Assembly: GCA_001890945.1 (NCBI GenBank)
Contig: MLAX01000004.1
Span: 124,001 to 188,000 of the forward strand
Direction of reading: 5' to 3'
DNA from: Alphaproteobacteria bacterium AO1-B
Lineage (GTDB): Bacteria > Pseudomonadota > Alphaproteobacteria > Rhizobiales > Stappiaceae
DNA: 64,000 nt
Shown: piece after piece, positions 28,898-36,068 of the stretch
Position numbering within the stretch: position 1 is the stretch's first letter
Layout of the letters: every line of letters begins with the position of its first letter
Translations under genes and position numbers: made by a program
The notes under the pieces: generated by a model
What the model was told of the DNA's origin: nothing
Database searches by the model: none
The model's input: only the letters and a program-made list of their open reading frames with translations

Positions 28898-29785
28898 TCA
28901 CGCGGCTGGTTGTTGGTCAAGCGTGCGAGCACTGTTCCGGACCGCTTTTTGAACCTTTTCAAAAGCACGGACCTCAATTTGCCGTACGCGCTCCCGGCTG
29001 ACACCGAACTCTCCGGAAAGATCTTCTAGCGTCATTGGATCCTCCGACAAACGGCGGGCCTCGAAAATCCGGCGTTCCCGATCATTTAGAACGTCCATCG
29101 CGTCGCTGAGCATTTTGCGACGCATGTCGAGTTCTTCCTGATTGGCAAGCAAGGTTTCCTGGCTATCGCTTTCGTCTACGAGCCAATCCTGCCACTCGCC
29201 AGCATCTGCTTCCGCCCTGATCGGTGCGTTAAGGCTTGCGTCGCCGCCGAGGCGGCGGTTCATCGACACGACTTCTTCTTCAGAGACGCCGAGACGGGTC
29301 GCGATTTCCTGTACCTGGTGCGGCTTCAGATCGCCCTCTTCCAGCGCCTGTATCTTGCCCTTCAGGCGGCGCAGATTGAAGAACAGGCGTTTCTGGTTGG
29401 CTGTTGTCCCCATTTTGACGAGTGACCAAGAACGGAGAATGTATTCCTGGATGGCAGCCTTGATCCACCACATGGCATAGGTCGCCAAACGGAACCCTTT
29501 GTCGGGCTCAAAACGTTTAACAGCTTGCATGAGGCCAACGTTGCCTTCGGATACGACCTCGCCGATCGGGAGACCATACCCGCGATAACCCATGGCGATT
29601 TTGGCAACGAGGCGCAGGTGTGAATTCACAAGGCGCTCGGCAGCTTCCGGGTCTTCGTGCTCCTTGTACCGCTTGGCGAGCATGTACTCCTCCTGCGGCT
29701 GAAGCATCGGAAACTTGCGAATCTCATCAAGGTAGCGGCTAAGTCCGCCTTCCCCTGCAGTGAGTGTCGGTAAGTTCTGGGCCAT
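28898..29785 (-). CDS. rpoH: heat-shock sigma factor RpoH (sigma-32)
   Basis: RpoH directs RNA polymerase to heat-shock promoters. Region 2 is clear: LVNSHLRLVAKIAMGYRGYGLPIGEVVSEGNVGLMQAVKRFEP and RLATYAMWWIKAAIQEYILRSWSLVK. The RpoH-specific segment NQKRLFFNLRRLK follows. Region 4 ends in LSGEFGVSRERVRQIEVRAFEKVQ. The ATG at 29785 follows a GAGGGGGT site and gives 295 aa. A GTG three codons earlier is possible. FtsH, encoded at 12.4 kb, is the usual RpoH-degrading protease. Confidence 0.96.
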   Translation of the reverse strand: MAQNLPTLTAGEGGLSRYLDEIRKFPMLQPQEEYMLAKRYKEHEDPEAAERLVNSHLRLVAKIAMGYRGYGLPIGEVVSEGNVGLMQAVKRFEPDKGFRLATYAMWWIKAAIQEYILRSWSLVKMGTTANQKRLFFNLRRLKGKIQALEEGDLKPHQVQEIATRLGVSEEEVVSMNRRLGGDASLNAPIRAEADAGEWQDWLVDESDSQETLLANQEELDMRRKMLSDAMDVLNDRERRIFEARRLSEDPMTLEDLSGEFGVSRERVRQIEVRAFEKVQKAVRNSARTLDQQPAA

Positions 29786-29952
29786 TGAATGCACCCCCTC
29801 TCGTCGAAATCACCCGGTTCCCCACTTTGCCCCGCAGAGCGCAGGCGTTTGGCTGAGGCAACCAAGTTACAATGCGTGCCCTATCGGCACACGCGAACAG
29901 ATAATATAGGTTGAATTTTGCCGATTGCATGGCTTCAATGCGAATTGGCTTT

Positions 29953-30978
29953 CTAAAATTTTTGTAATCCGGATAAAAGATTTGCAAAATCATCGGGGTA
30001 TGGGCTCTCAAAGCGCAGTGTCTCGCCTGAAACCGGATGCTCAAACGCCAGCAGTCCAGCATGCAACGCTTGCCGGGTGAACCCGCCGACAAGGCTCTTT
30101 AATGGCTCTTTCAACCGGTTGATTTTTGTCTTGAAGCCGGAGCCATAATCATCGTCGCCAAGCAATGGATGGCCAATATGGGCCATGTGGACCCGGATCT
30201 GATGAGTTCGGCCTGTCTCGAGTCTGCATTCCATGAGTGAGGCAAGTGGAGGCTGGTCCGCGGCGCCGAAACGTTCCTTGACCTGCCAATGCGTGATTGC
30301 ATGACGCCCGCTCGTTTTCACAACCGCCATCTTCTGCCGGTTTGCCTGAGAACGGGCCAGGTTGGCATCAATCGTACCCTTGAGGCTGGACGGCGCCCCC
30401 CAAACAAGCGCGGAATATGCGCGCTCCAGTGGCCCGGTGCGGCCATGATCGGCAAACTGTGCTGCTAGCCCTTGATGTGCCTGATCTGTTTTAGCGACAA
30501 CCAGCAGACCTGACGTGTCTTTATCAATCCGATGAACAATGCCGGGACGTTTCACTCCGCCTATTCCCGACAGGCTGTCACCGCAATGATGGATCAAGGC
30601 GTTGACAAGTGTGCCGGTCCAGTTGCCGGCACCAGGGTGAACGACCAGCCCAGCCGGTTTGTCGATTACGATGACATGTGCATCTTCGAAAACCACATTC
30701 AGCGGAATGTCTTCGCCTTTGGGATCCGGATCCTCCGGTTCAGGAAGATGCAAAGTAATCTCGTCACCTTCATTGACCCGGTATTTCGGCTCCCCTATTT
30801 TCGCGCCTCCGATGGAAACGTCGCCCGCCTTGATCAGTGACTGAATTCTGTTCCGGCTCAATGTTTCCAAATGCGATGCAAGGACGGCGTCTATCCGCTT
30901 CCCGGCGTCCTCAGGATCAACCTTTAAAATGAAATCCGCGTCAAAGCTGGCCGGATCGTCTTGGGAATTGTCTGTCAT
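29953..30978 (-). CDS. rluD: 23S rRNA pseudouridine synthase RluD
   Basis: RluD makes pseudouridines in helix 69 of 23S rRNA. An S4 RNA-binding domain (about residues 26-75, KRIDAVLASHLETLSRNRIQSLI) is followed by the RluA-type catalytic domain, with IDKPAGLVVHPGAG and the catalytic HRIDKDTSGLLV (Asp152). The later RTHQIRVHMAHIGHPLLGD motif is complete. The length of 341 aa is normal. The ATG overlaps by two bases with the divergent ATG of the small membrane gene on the plus strand, so both promoters must lie inside the opposite gene. Confidence 0.95.
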   Translation of the reverse strand: MTDNSQDDPASFDADFILKVDPEDAGKRIDAVLASHLETLSRNRIQSLIKAGDVSIGGAKIGEPKYRVNEGDEITLHLPEPEDPDPKGEDIPLNVVFEDAHVIVIDKPAGLVVHPGAGNWTGTLVNALIHHCGDSLSGIGGVKRPGIVHRIDKDTSGLLVVAKTDQAHQGLAAQFADHGRTGPLERAYSALVWGAPSSLKGTIDANLARSQANRQKMAVVKTSGRHAITHWQVKERFGAADQPPLASLMECRLETGRTHQIRVHMAHIGHPLLGDDDYGSGFKTKINRLKEPLKSLVGGFTRQALHAGLLAFEHPVSGETLRFESPYPDDFANLLSGLQKF

Positions 30979-31333
30979 GTCTCAACCTGATTTCCGGGAT
31001 GAAGGTCCGGAAGATGCCCCTTTAGATCCTGCGACCGAACGCGTTCAGGCAAAATTGAAGCGCCTGTTGCTCGGATCGTCCCTGATCATGTTTGCCGGGT
31101 TTATCGCTGTCTTTGCAGCAATCCTTTACAAGATCAACACTTATGAGGCCGATCCATCTGAGGCCGCAATCGTTGAAACCCTAAATGTCGGTGCTGATGC
31201 CGAAGTACTGCAGGCAACGATGTCAGAAGGGATTATGCTCGTTCTCGTGCGTGAAGGCACCACCACCGCTTTGCTCCGGTTTGATCCGCAAGATGGAAAA
31301 CTGTTGGGCCGGACGGTTTTTGTCGGCCGGTAG
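30977..31333 (+). CDS. small single-pass membrane protein, unknown function
   Basis: This 118-aa protein has an acidic, Pro-rich head, one membrane helix at about residues 35-55 (LLLGSSLIMFAGFIAVFAAIL) and a small C-terminal domain ending in LLRFDPQDGKLLGRTVFVGR. It resembles the short uncharacterised membrane proteins found next to rluD in alphaproteobacteria, but I cannot name the family with certainty. The chosen ATG at 30977 is head-to-head with rluD. An in-frame start at 30929 lies within rluD and is less likely. Confidence 0.7.
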   Translation: MSQPDFRDEGPEDAPLDPATERVQAKLKRLLLGSSLIMFAGFIAVFAAILYKINTYEADPSEAAIVETLNVGADAEVLQATMSEGIMLVLVREGTTTALLRFDPQDGKLLGRTVFVGR

Positions 31334-31375
31334 TGGATATAGGCTGGTGGACTTCAAAAAAATGACTAAGGGGGC

Positions 31376-31404
31376 TTGCGTCCTGCTCTAACCCCCTTTA
31401 TACG
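31376..31404 (+). promoter_or_regulatory. probable sigma-70 promoter of tRNA-Glu
   Basis: TTGCGT (31376-31381), a 17-base spacer and TATACG (31399-31404) lie about 40 bases before the tRNA gene. AAGGGGG and CCCCCTT flanking the spacer could also form a hairpin. This is judged by eye only. Confidence 0.45.
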
Positions 31405-31444
31405 CACGGTCCTCGGCTTGAAACAAACAACTTTCAAGCCCCGC

Positions 31445-31520
31445 GCGCCCATCGTCTAGCGGTCTAGGACGCCGCCCTTTCACGGCGGAAACACGGGTTC
31501 GAGTCCCGTTGGGCGTGCCA
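31445..31520 (+). tRNA. tRNA-Glu (anticodon TTC)
   Basis: The 76-base gene folds as a cloverleaf with the acceptor stem GCGCCCA/TGGGCGT, D loop TCTAGCGGTCTAGGA, anticodon stem-loop CCGCCCTTTCACGGCGG with anticodon TTC, and T loop GGTTCGAGTCC. The CCA end is encoded. The first acceptor pair is G-T. Confidence 0.97.
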
Positions 31521-31600
31521 ACTTTCTCTCGATATCTAGGGTCAATTTTTAAACTGGTCACTAGTGGCTGGTTTCGAAAAGCCTTACCACCTGCCCGTTT

Positions 31601-32374
31601 CTAGATGGCCGGCAGGTTTTCAGTTTCGATAAGTTGCGTATCTGAGTCTTTTGCAATCGTCGCGAATTCCGGGCTCGGGCAACGGTCGGTTACAAGCGTC
31701 GTAACTTGCGAGAGGTGGCCAACCCGGACGGGCGCGGTGCGCTCAAACTTGGTGCTGTCCGCTGCCAAGATCACATGCCGAGCATTTTCCATGATCGTTT
31801 TGGTGACTTTGACTTCGCGATAATCGTAGTCGAGCAAAGACCCGTCCGGATCAATGGCAGATGCGCCTATCACTGCAAAATCCACCTTGAATTGGCGCAT
31901 GAAATCAACTGCGGCTTCGCCGACAATTCCGCCGTCCGCATGCCTTAAAACCCCGCCGGCAACAACCACTTCAATCTGGGAATAACCCCGCATCAAGCTG
32001 GCGACATTCAGGTTGTTGGTGATCACCATCAGTCCGTGGTGTTGCAACAGCGCCTGTGCGACCGCCTCAGTTGTTGTGCCGATATTGATGAAAATAGACG
32101 CATTGTCAGGAATGAGTGCAGCGACACTGGAACCAATGTCAGCCTTTTCCTTACTGGAAATGATGCGTCTTGCTTCATAGCCGACGTTTTCAATACCAGA
32201 TGAGAGCAAGGCTCCGCCGTGCGTGCGTGCGAGTAGTCGGCGCTCACACAGCTCATTCAAGTCTTTACGGATGGTCTGCGGACTGACTTCGAATCTTTTC
32301 GCCAAGTCGTCCACGCTGACACGGCCCATCTGGCGGGCCAGTTCGAGAATGGCGTTATGGCGTTCGATAAGCAT
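31601..32374 (-). CDS. glpR: DeoR-family repressor, probable GlpR
   Basis: This 257-aa regulator has the N-terminal DeoR helix-turn-helix (RHNAILELARQMGRVSVDDLAKRFEVSPQTIRKDLNEL, residues 5-42) and the sugar-phosphate sensor domain with INIGTTTEAVAQALL, AGGVLRHADGGIVGE and HVILAADSTKFERTAPV. These match glycerol-3-phosphate regulators best. glpD and glpK are 20 kb away in the same window, and the glpD upstream region has phased TTTCG repeats of the kind DeoR proteins bind. The assignment to glycerol is an inference, since DeoR proteins cover several phospho-sugars. Confidence 0.82.
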   Translation of the reverse strand: MLIERHNAILELARQMGRVSVDDLAKRFEVSPQTIRKDLNELCERRLLARTHGGALLSSGIENVGYEARRIISSKEKADIGSSVAALIPDNASIFINIGTTTEAVAQALLQHHGLMVITNNLNVASLMRGYSQIEVVVAGGVLRHADGGIVGEAAVDFMRQFKVDFAVIGASAIDPDGSLLDYDYREVKVTKTIMENARHVILAADSTKFERTAPVRVGHLSQVTTLVTDRCPSPEFATIAKDSDTQLIETENLPAI

Positions 32375-32455
32375 GAGGTTTTGGTCCGGTAGGAAGTTAG
32401 TTCAATAATTCAAAACGCACACAAACTGACGCCTTCTGTCGCAGCAGAACTCTTG

Positions 32456-33745
32456 TCAGGCAGCCCCGGCGGTCCGCCGTTGCTTCGGCTTTTTCACAGT
32501 CGGCGGATCTGTCTTTTCAGGGGGCACTTGATCGTTGTCACTCGAGGGCTCTTTGTTTTTTCGGGTCGACGCAACAATCCGGCTAACAAGGGCTTCCGCC
32601 GCGTTGGCGATATCTGTAGTAGATGAGCTTTCTGCGGCTTTAGGAGCCGGTGGAGGCGCCGTGTTTGGCTTTTCGGTAGCGGCAGCACGGCGTGTTCTTC
32701 TCTTGGGCTTCATGTCACCAGCGGTATTTGACACAGGTGCCGATTTGCCGGCAGCTTTCGGGGAGGGCTTGGAAGCGGCTTTCTTTTTATCGTTAGGGTC
32801 CGCTGACACTTGAGCAACCAGCTGCCGGAAATCCTGCCGCACCTGCGCAAGGGAAGAGGTGGCGGCAAGGTCTTGCCGAAGCTTCTTGATCTCCCCAGAT
32901 AGCCGATTGACCGTGCGGTCCTTGTTTTTTAGCTGAGAAAGTCTTTGCGCGTTTTCTGTTGCCAGCGCTTCCAACTGCTCGGTCAAATGCTTCTGAAGAT
33001 CGCTGTCCTTAATGTCGGCTGCGTCCAGCTGCAGGGAAAGCCGGGTCACTTCCGCCTGAGCGGTTATGAACTTTGCCTCAGTATCCACAAGCTGGGCTTC
33101 TAGCTCTGCAAGGCGGGCCCGCGCAGTCTCTGATCGTTCAGCGTCGAGTTCTCCGGCAACAGACGGTTCCGCCTTGGCCAGGCGCGCTTTCAAGGTCGCA
33201 ACTTCAGCTTCCAACCCCGTGATGGTCGCAAGCGCCATCGTGTCTGTGGCAGGCAGCCAATCGGAAGTGTCTTCGTCTTGCGCGCTTTTTGCGAGCACGT
33301 CTTCGCCGGTTTCCGGTTTCTGGGACCAGCTTTCCGCCAGAGCCTTCTCAGCTTCGGCGAGTTTTTGCTTTAGTTGTGCGACTTCCGAGGACAGCATGTC
33401 AGCTGATTTCTCATCGGAGGCCTTTGCAGAAAGCTCTTCTTTCAGTTTGGAAATCTCGCCTTCGTGGCTTTTTTCCAGCGCAGCCATTTCTGTTTTCAGC
33501 CGTGTCACATCCACGTGCCATTTTGCCGCCTTTTCCCGCTCGGCGTTCAGAGACTGTTCAACGCGGCGCAGATCGACGGCATGTTGTGCGCGTGCCTGGT
33601 CTTGCGCAGCTCGGACCTCTGCGTAACTGGATGGATTGACAGCCCGCAGAGCCTCTTCGGTCAGTCTCGCGGCACGGCGATAGAAAGCTGGCAGGATCGC
33701 AAGGCAAATCAGCCCGGCCGTGCAAAACCCTAGTGCCACATACAT
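32456..33745 (-). CDS. membrane-anchored coiled-coil protein, unknown function
   Basis: This 429-aa protein starts with a membrane helix (MYVALGFCTAGLICLAILPAF). A long charged coiled coil from about 35 to 310 follows, rich in Glu, Ala, Lys and Leu, for example KLAEAEKALAES and LARLEAQLVDTEAKF-type heptads. The C-terminal 110 residues are Pro/Lys/Ala-rich and basic (MKPKRRTRRAAATEKP). I cannot assign a family. The ATG at 33745 is preferred to a TTG at 33784 because the helix then sits at the N-terminus. Confidence 0.7.
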   Translation of the reverse strand: MYVALGFCTAGLICLAILPAFYRRAARLTEEALRAVNPSSYAEVRAAQDQARAQHAVDLRRVEQSLNAEREKAAKWHVDVTRLKTEMAALEKSHEGEISKLKEELSAKASDEKSADMLSSEVAQLKQKLAEAEKALAESWSQKPETGEDVLAKSAQDEDTSDWLPATDTMALATITGLEAEVATLKARLAKAEPSVAGELDAERSETARARLAELEAQLVDTEAKFITAQAEVTRLSLQLDAADIKDSDLQKHLTEQLEALATENAQRLSQLKNKDRTVNRLSGEIKKLRQDLAATSSLAQVRQDFRQLVAQVSADPNDKKKAASKPSPKAAGKSAPVSNTAGDMKPKRRTRRAAATEKPNTAPPPAPKAAESSSTTDIANAAEALVSRIVASTRKNKEPSSDNDQVPPEKTDPPTVKKPKQRRTAGAA

Positions 33746-33879
33746 CGCCGCTTCTATCACATCAGGCTCCCGGTGGCCGTTCAAAGCATCAAGACGTTAC
33801 ATCATCATTAGAGGACATCGGTTTAATAGCCAAGTCTGGGCTCCAGTTGAGGCTGGACCCTGATAGTTTTTGCAGGTCT

Positions 33880-34485
33880 CTAGAAAGGATTCCAAGTCGG
33901 TTCTCTTGTGAATTTCAAGTATCCGAGATTCAACCCGAGGCGTGCGCCGACCCCGGCCTTGATCGGGACCACGAAGACTGAGTCTTTTGCAAGGACTGTC
34001 ATGCCGACGCCGCCAACCAGATAGGCGGACCCATTTACGCCGCTGAACCGGTCGTAAACCCGGTCAATGCTCGGCAAATTGTAGATCAGCATCATGACGC
34101 GTGCGCCGTCAGCTCCAAAGTCGAAACCTATAGACGGTCCTTGCCAGAATATTTTGTGGTTGCCTGCATTGCGGGTGTAAAGCTGACCCTCTCCAAACCG
34201 GGCACCTGCAACGAATGCACCAGAGCCTTCTTCCCCAAGGATGTACCCATTTGGTTCGCCATAACTTGCAAAAGCTCTCTCCACAACGGAGGCCAGCCCA
34301 CCAGACACAGATCCGAAAAACTGATGCCCCGTTTGCAGGATCTGATCTTGGTCATAAGTGTTGACGGGAGGCGACTGTGTGTTGGTCGTGGTCTGTGCGA
34401 ACGCAGCTTTGGGTCCAACGGACAAAAGCAGAATGACTGCGGCGGCTGGAAGAATTGAAAATATGAGCCGTGACATATGTGCCAT
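33880..34485 (-). CDS. eipA: envelope integrity protein EipA (DUF1134)
   Basis: This is a 201-aa periplasmic protein of the DUF1134 family, named EipA in Brucella and Caulobacter for its role in envelope integrity. It has a signal peptide (LLSVGPKAAFA) and then the family core: GHQFFGSVSGGLASVVERAFASYGEPNGYILGEEGSGAFVAGARFGEG and QGPSIGFDFGADGARVMMLIYN. AAGGAG lies eight bases before the ATG at 34485. A longer open frame to 34584 precedes that site and is rejected. It is divergent from a YHS-domain gene. Confidence 0.88.
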   Translation of the reverse strand: MAHMSRLIFSILPAAAVILLLSVGPKAAFAQTTTNTQSPPVNTYDQDQILQTGHQFFGSVSGGLASVVERAFASYGEPNGYILGEEGSGAFVAGARFGEGQLYTRNAGNHKIFWQGPSIGFDFGADGARVMMLIYNLPSIDRVYDRFSGVNGSAYLVGGVGMTVLAKDSVFVVPIKAGVGARLGLNLGYLKFTREPTWNPF

Positions 34486-34587
34486 CCAGTAAACTCCTTG
34501 GCGCCAGACAGGCGACGTCTTTCTCGCTGCGTTGCGTCTATTCGATGTTAAACTTAACGAATACAGTGATGATTCGCAGTTCAATTG

Positions 34588-35094
34588 ATGAAAGACGTGT
34601 CCGCCGAATCAATGAAACGTTGGCCCCCAAAAAAGACCTGGATGTGTCTTTCTGCAATCCTTGCAGCGGTTATTTGTATGTGGAGTGTCGACGGAAAGGC
34701 ACGTCCGAGGAGCTTTGTGCCGGATCCGATTACTGGGTATGCAATTGGTGGGCACGACCCAGTCAGCTATTTTGTTGATGGATACCCGCGGAAGGGAAGC
34801 CGGGAATACACATATAAATGGGGCAACACCGAGTGGGTTTTCGTCAACAAGGGCAATATGGAAGCCTTCAAGCTGCACCCCAATGCCTATGCCCCGATGT
34901 TTGCGGCTTGCGGCGGATATGGCCTGTCGGAAGGCTTCGCGACGGCTGGAAATCCGTTTATCTATGCGATCGTCGAGGGGCGGCTGATGTTCTTCTATTC
35001 GGTGGTCAACCGGTTTCTATTCATTGTGAATGGCACCCAAAGGCTCACCGAAGCTCGGTCGCATGCTGAAACTGTCGGCTGCCTGCCGGAATGA
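34588..35094 (+). CDS. YHS-domain secreted or membrane protein
   Basis: This 168-aa protein has a hydrophobic segment (WMCLSAILAAVICMWSV) followed by a YHS-type domain (YAIGGHDPVSYFVDGYPRKGS; WVFVNKGNMEAFKLHPNAYAP; CGGYGLSEG). YHS domains bind metal or occur in metal and sulfur related proteins, and many alphaproteobacterial versions are exported. No selenocysteine signal is apparent. The exact start is uncertain because no clear ribosome site precedes ATG 34588 or ATG 34612. Confidence 0.8.
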   Translation: MKDVSAESMKRWPPKKTWMCLSAILAAVICMWSVDGKARPRSFVPDPITGYAIGGHDPVSYFVDGYPRKGSREYTYKWGNTEWVFVNKGNMEAFKLHPNAYAPMFAACGGYGLSEGFATAGNPFIYAIVEGRLMFFYSVVNRFLFIVNGTQRLTEARSHAETVGCLPE

Positions 35095-35291
35095 CGGTTG
35101 ATGTGGCCGTTGGGACGGATTTGAGTTTGGTTTGCCGGTTTCGGCGGACGTATCTCCAAAAATAGCTTGGATGACCGGGAAATCGGCTGATTTGCAGCCT
35201 TGGCAGGGCCTTTGCGGATGTGTAACGCTGGCATATCGGCTTGCGAATCAGGTCGTTTTGGCAGGTTTTTTACAAAGAGCAGCGTCGAGCA

Positions 35292-35936
35292 ATGTCCGCA
35301 CTTAAAGAGCTTTCATCCATGGATCTTGCAGCCCTGGTGGCAAGCCGGGTCTGTCATGACATCATCAGTCCGGTTGGTGCGATCACCAATGGACTGGAAG
35401 TGCTGGATGAAGAAGGGTCTGAGGACATGCGCGAATTCGCCATGGATCTGATCCGGAAAAGTGCGCGACAGGCGTCTGCCAAGCTGCAGTTTGCACGACT
35501 TGCCTTTGGTGCTGCCGGATCCGCCGGCGCAGAGATTGATCTTGGCGATGCCCAAGTGGTTGCCACCGGGTTTATGGAAAATGAAAAATCCAACCTGAAT
35601 TGGCAACTGGACCGGCACTTGATGCCGAAAAATTTTGTGAAGTTGCTTCTCAATCTCATACTGATCGCCAATCAGTGCGTTCCGCGTGGGGGCGAGATCA
35701 AGGTTGAAATGAGTGGGACACCACAATCTCCGTCCTTTACTTTGAATGCGGCTGGTTTGAACCCGCGAATTCCCCTTGGAATGAAGGAAACCTTGAGCGG
35801 AGAAGAGCCTGAGCGCGTTGATGCACACTCTGTTCAGCCGATTTACTCGTTGCTTCTGGCGCGTGAGTGCGGGATGGAGTTAACAATAGATAAAGACGAA
35901 GACTGCGTAAAAATAACAGCTCTTCCGACCGAATAA
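35292..35936 (+). CDS. chpT: histidine phosphotransferase ChpT
   Basis: ChpT is the dimeric phosphotransferase that passes phosphate from the CckA kinase to CtrA and CpdR in the alphaproteobacterial cell cycle. The DHp-like helix carries the phospho-accepting His22 in ASRVCHDIISPVGAITNGLEVLDEE, a close match to Caulobacter ChpT. It has a degenerate ATPase-like C-terminal domain with no ATP-binding G boxes. From ATG 35292 it has 214 aa. A TTG at 35241 is also open. It lies 132 bases upstream of cheA, and CtrA is encoded 8 kb further on. Confidence 0.88.
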   Translation: MSALKELSSMDLAALVASRVCHDIISPVGAITNGLEVLDEEGSEDMREFAMDLIRKSARQASAKLQFARLAFGAAGSAGAEIDLGDAQVVATGFMENEKSNLNWQLDRHLMPKNFVKLLLNLILIANQCVPRGGEIKVEMSGTPQSPSFTLNAAGLNPRIPLGMKETLSGEEPERVDAHSVQPIYSLLLARECGMELTIDKDEDCVKITALPTE

Positions 35937-36068
35937 CTTAGGCCCGAAAAGAATCTTTTTGCTTCAGCGTATCTTAACGCTTTGACGCCAATCTACTCTC
36001 ATGGACTTCCCGGTCCAGACATCCTTTTCAGGGTGCGGAACCAGTAACAAGTCGGGTGAGAGCAGGCC

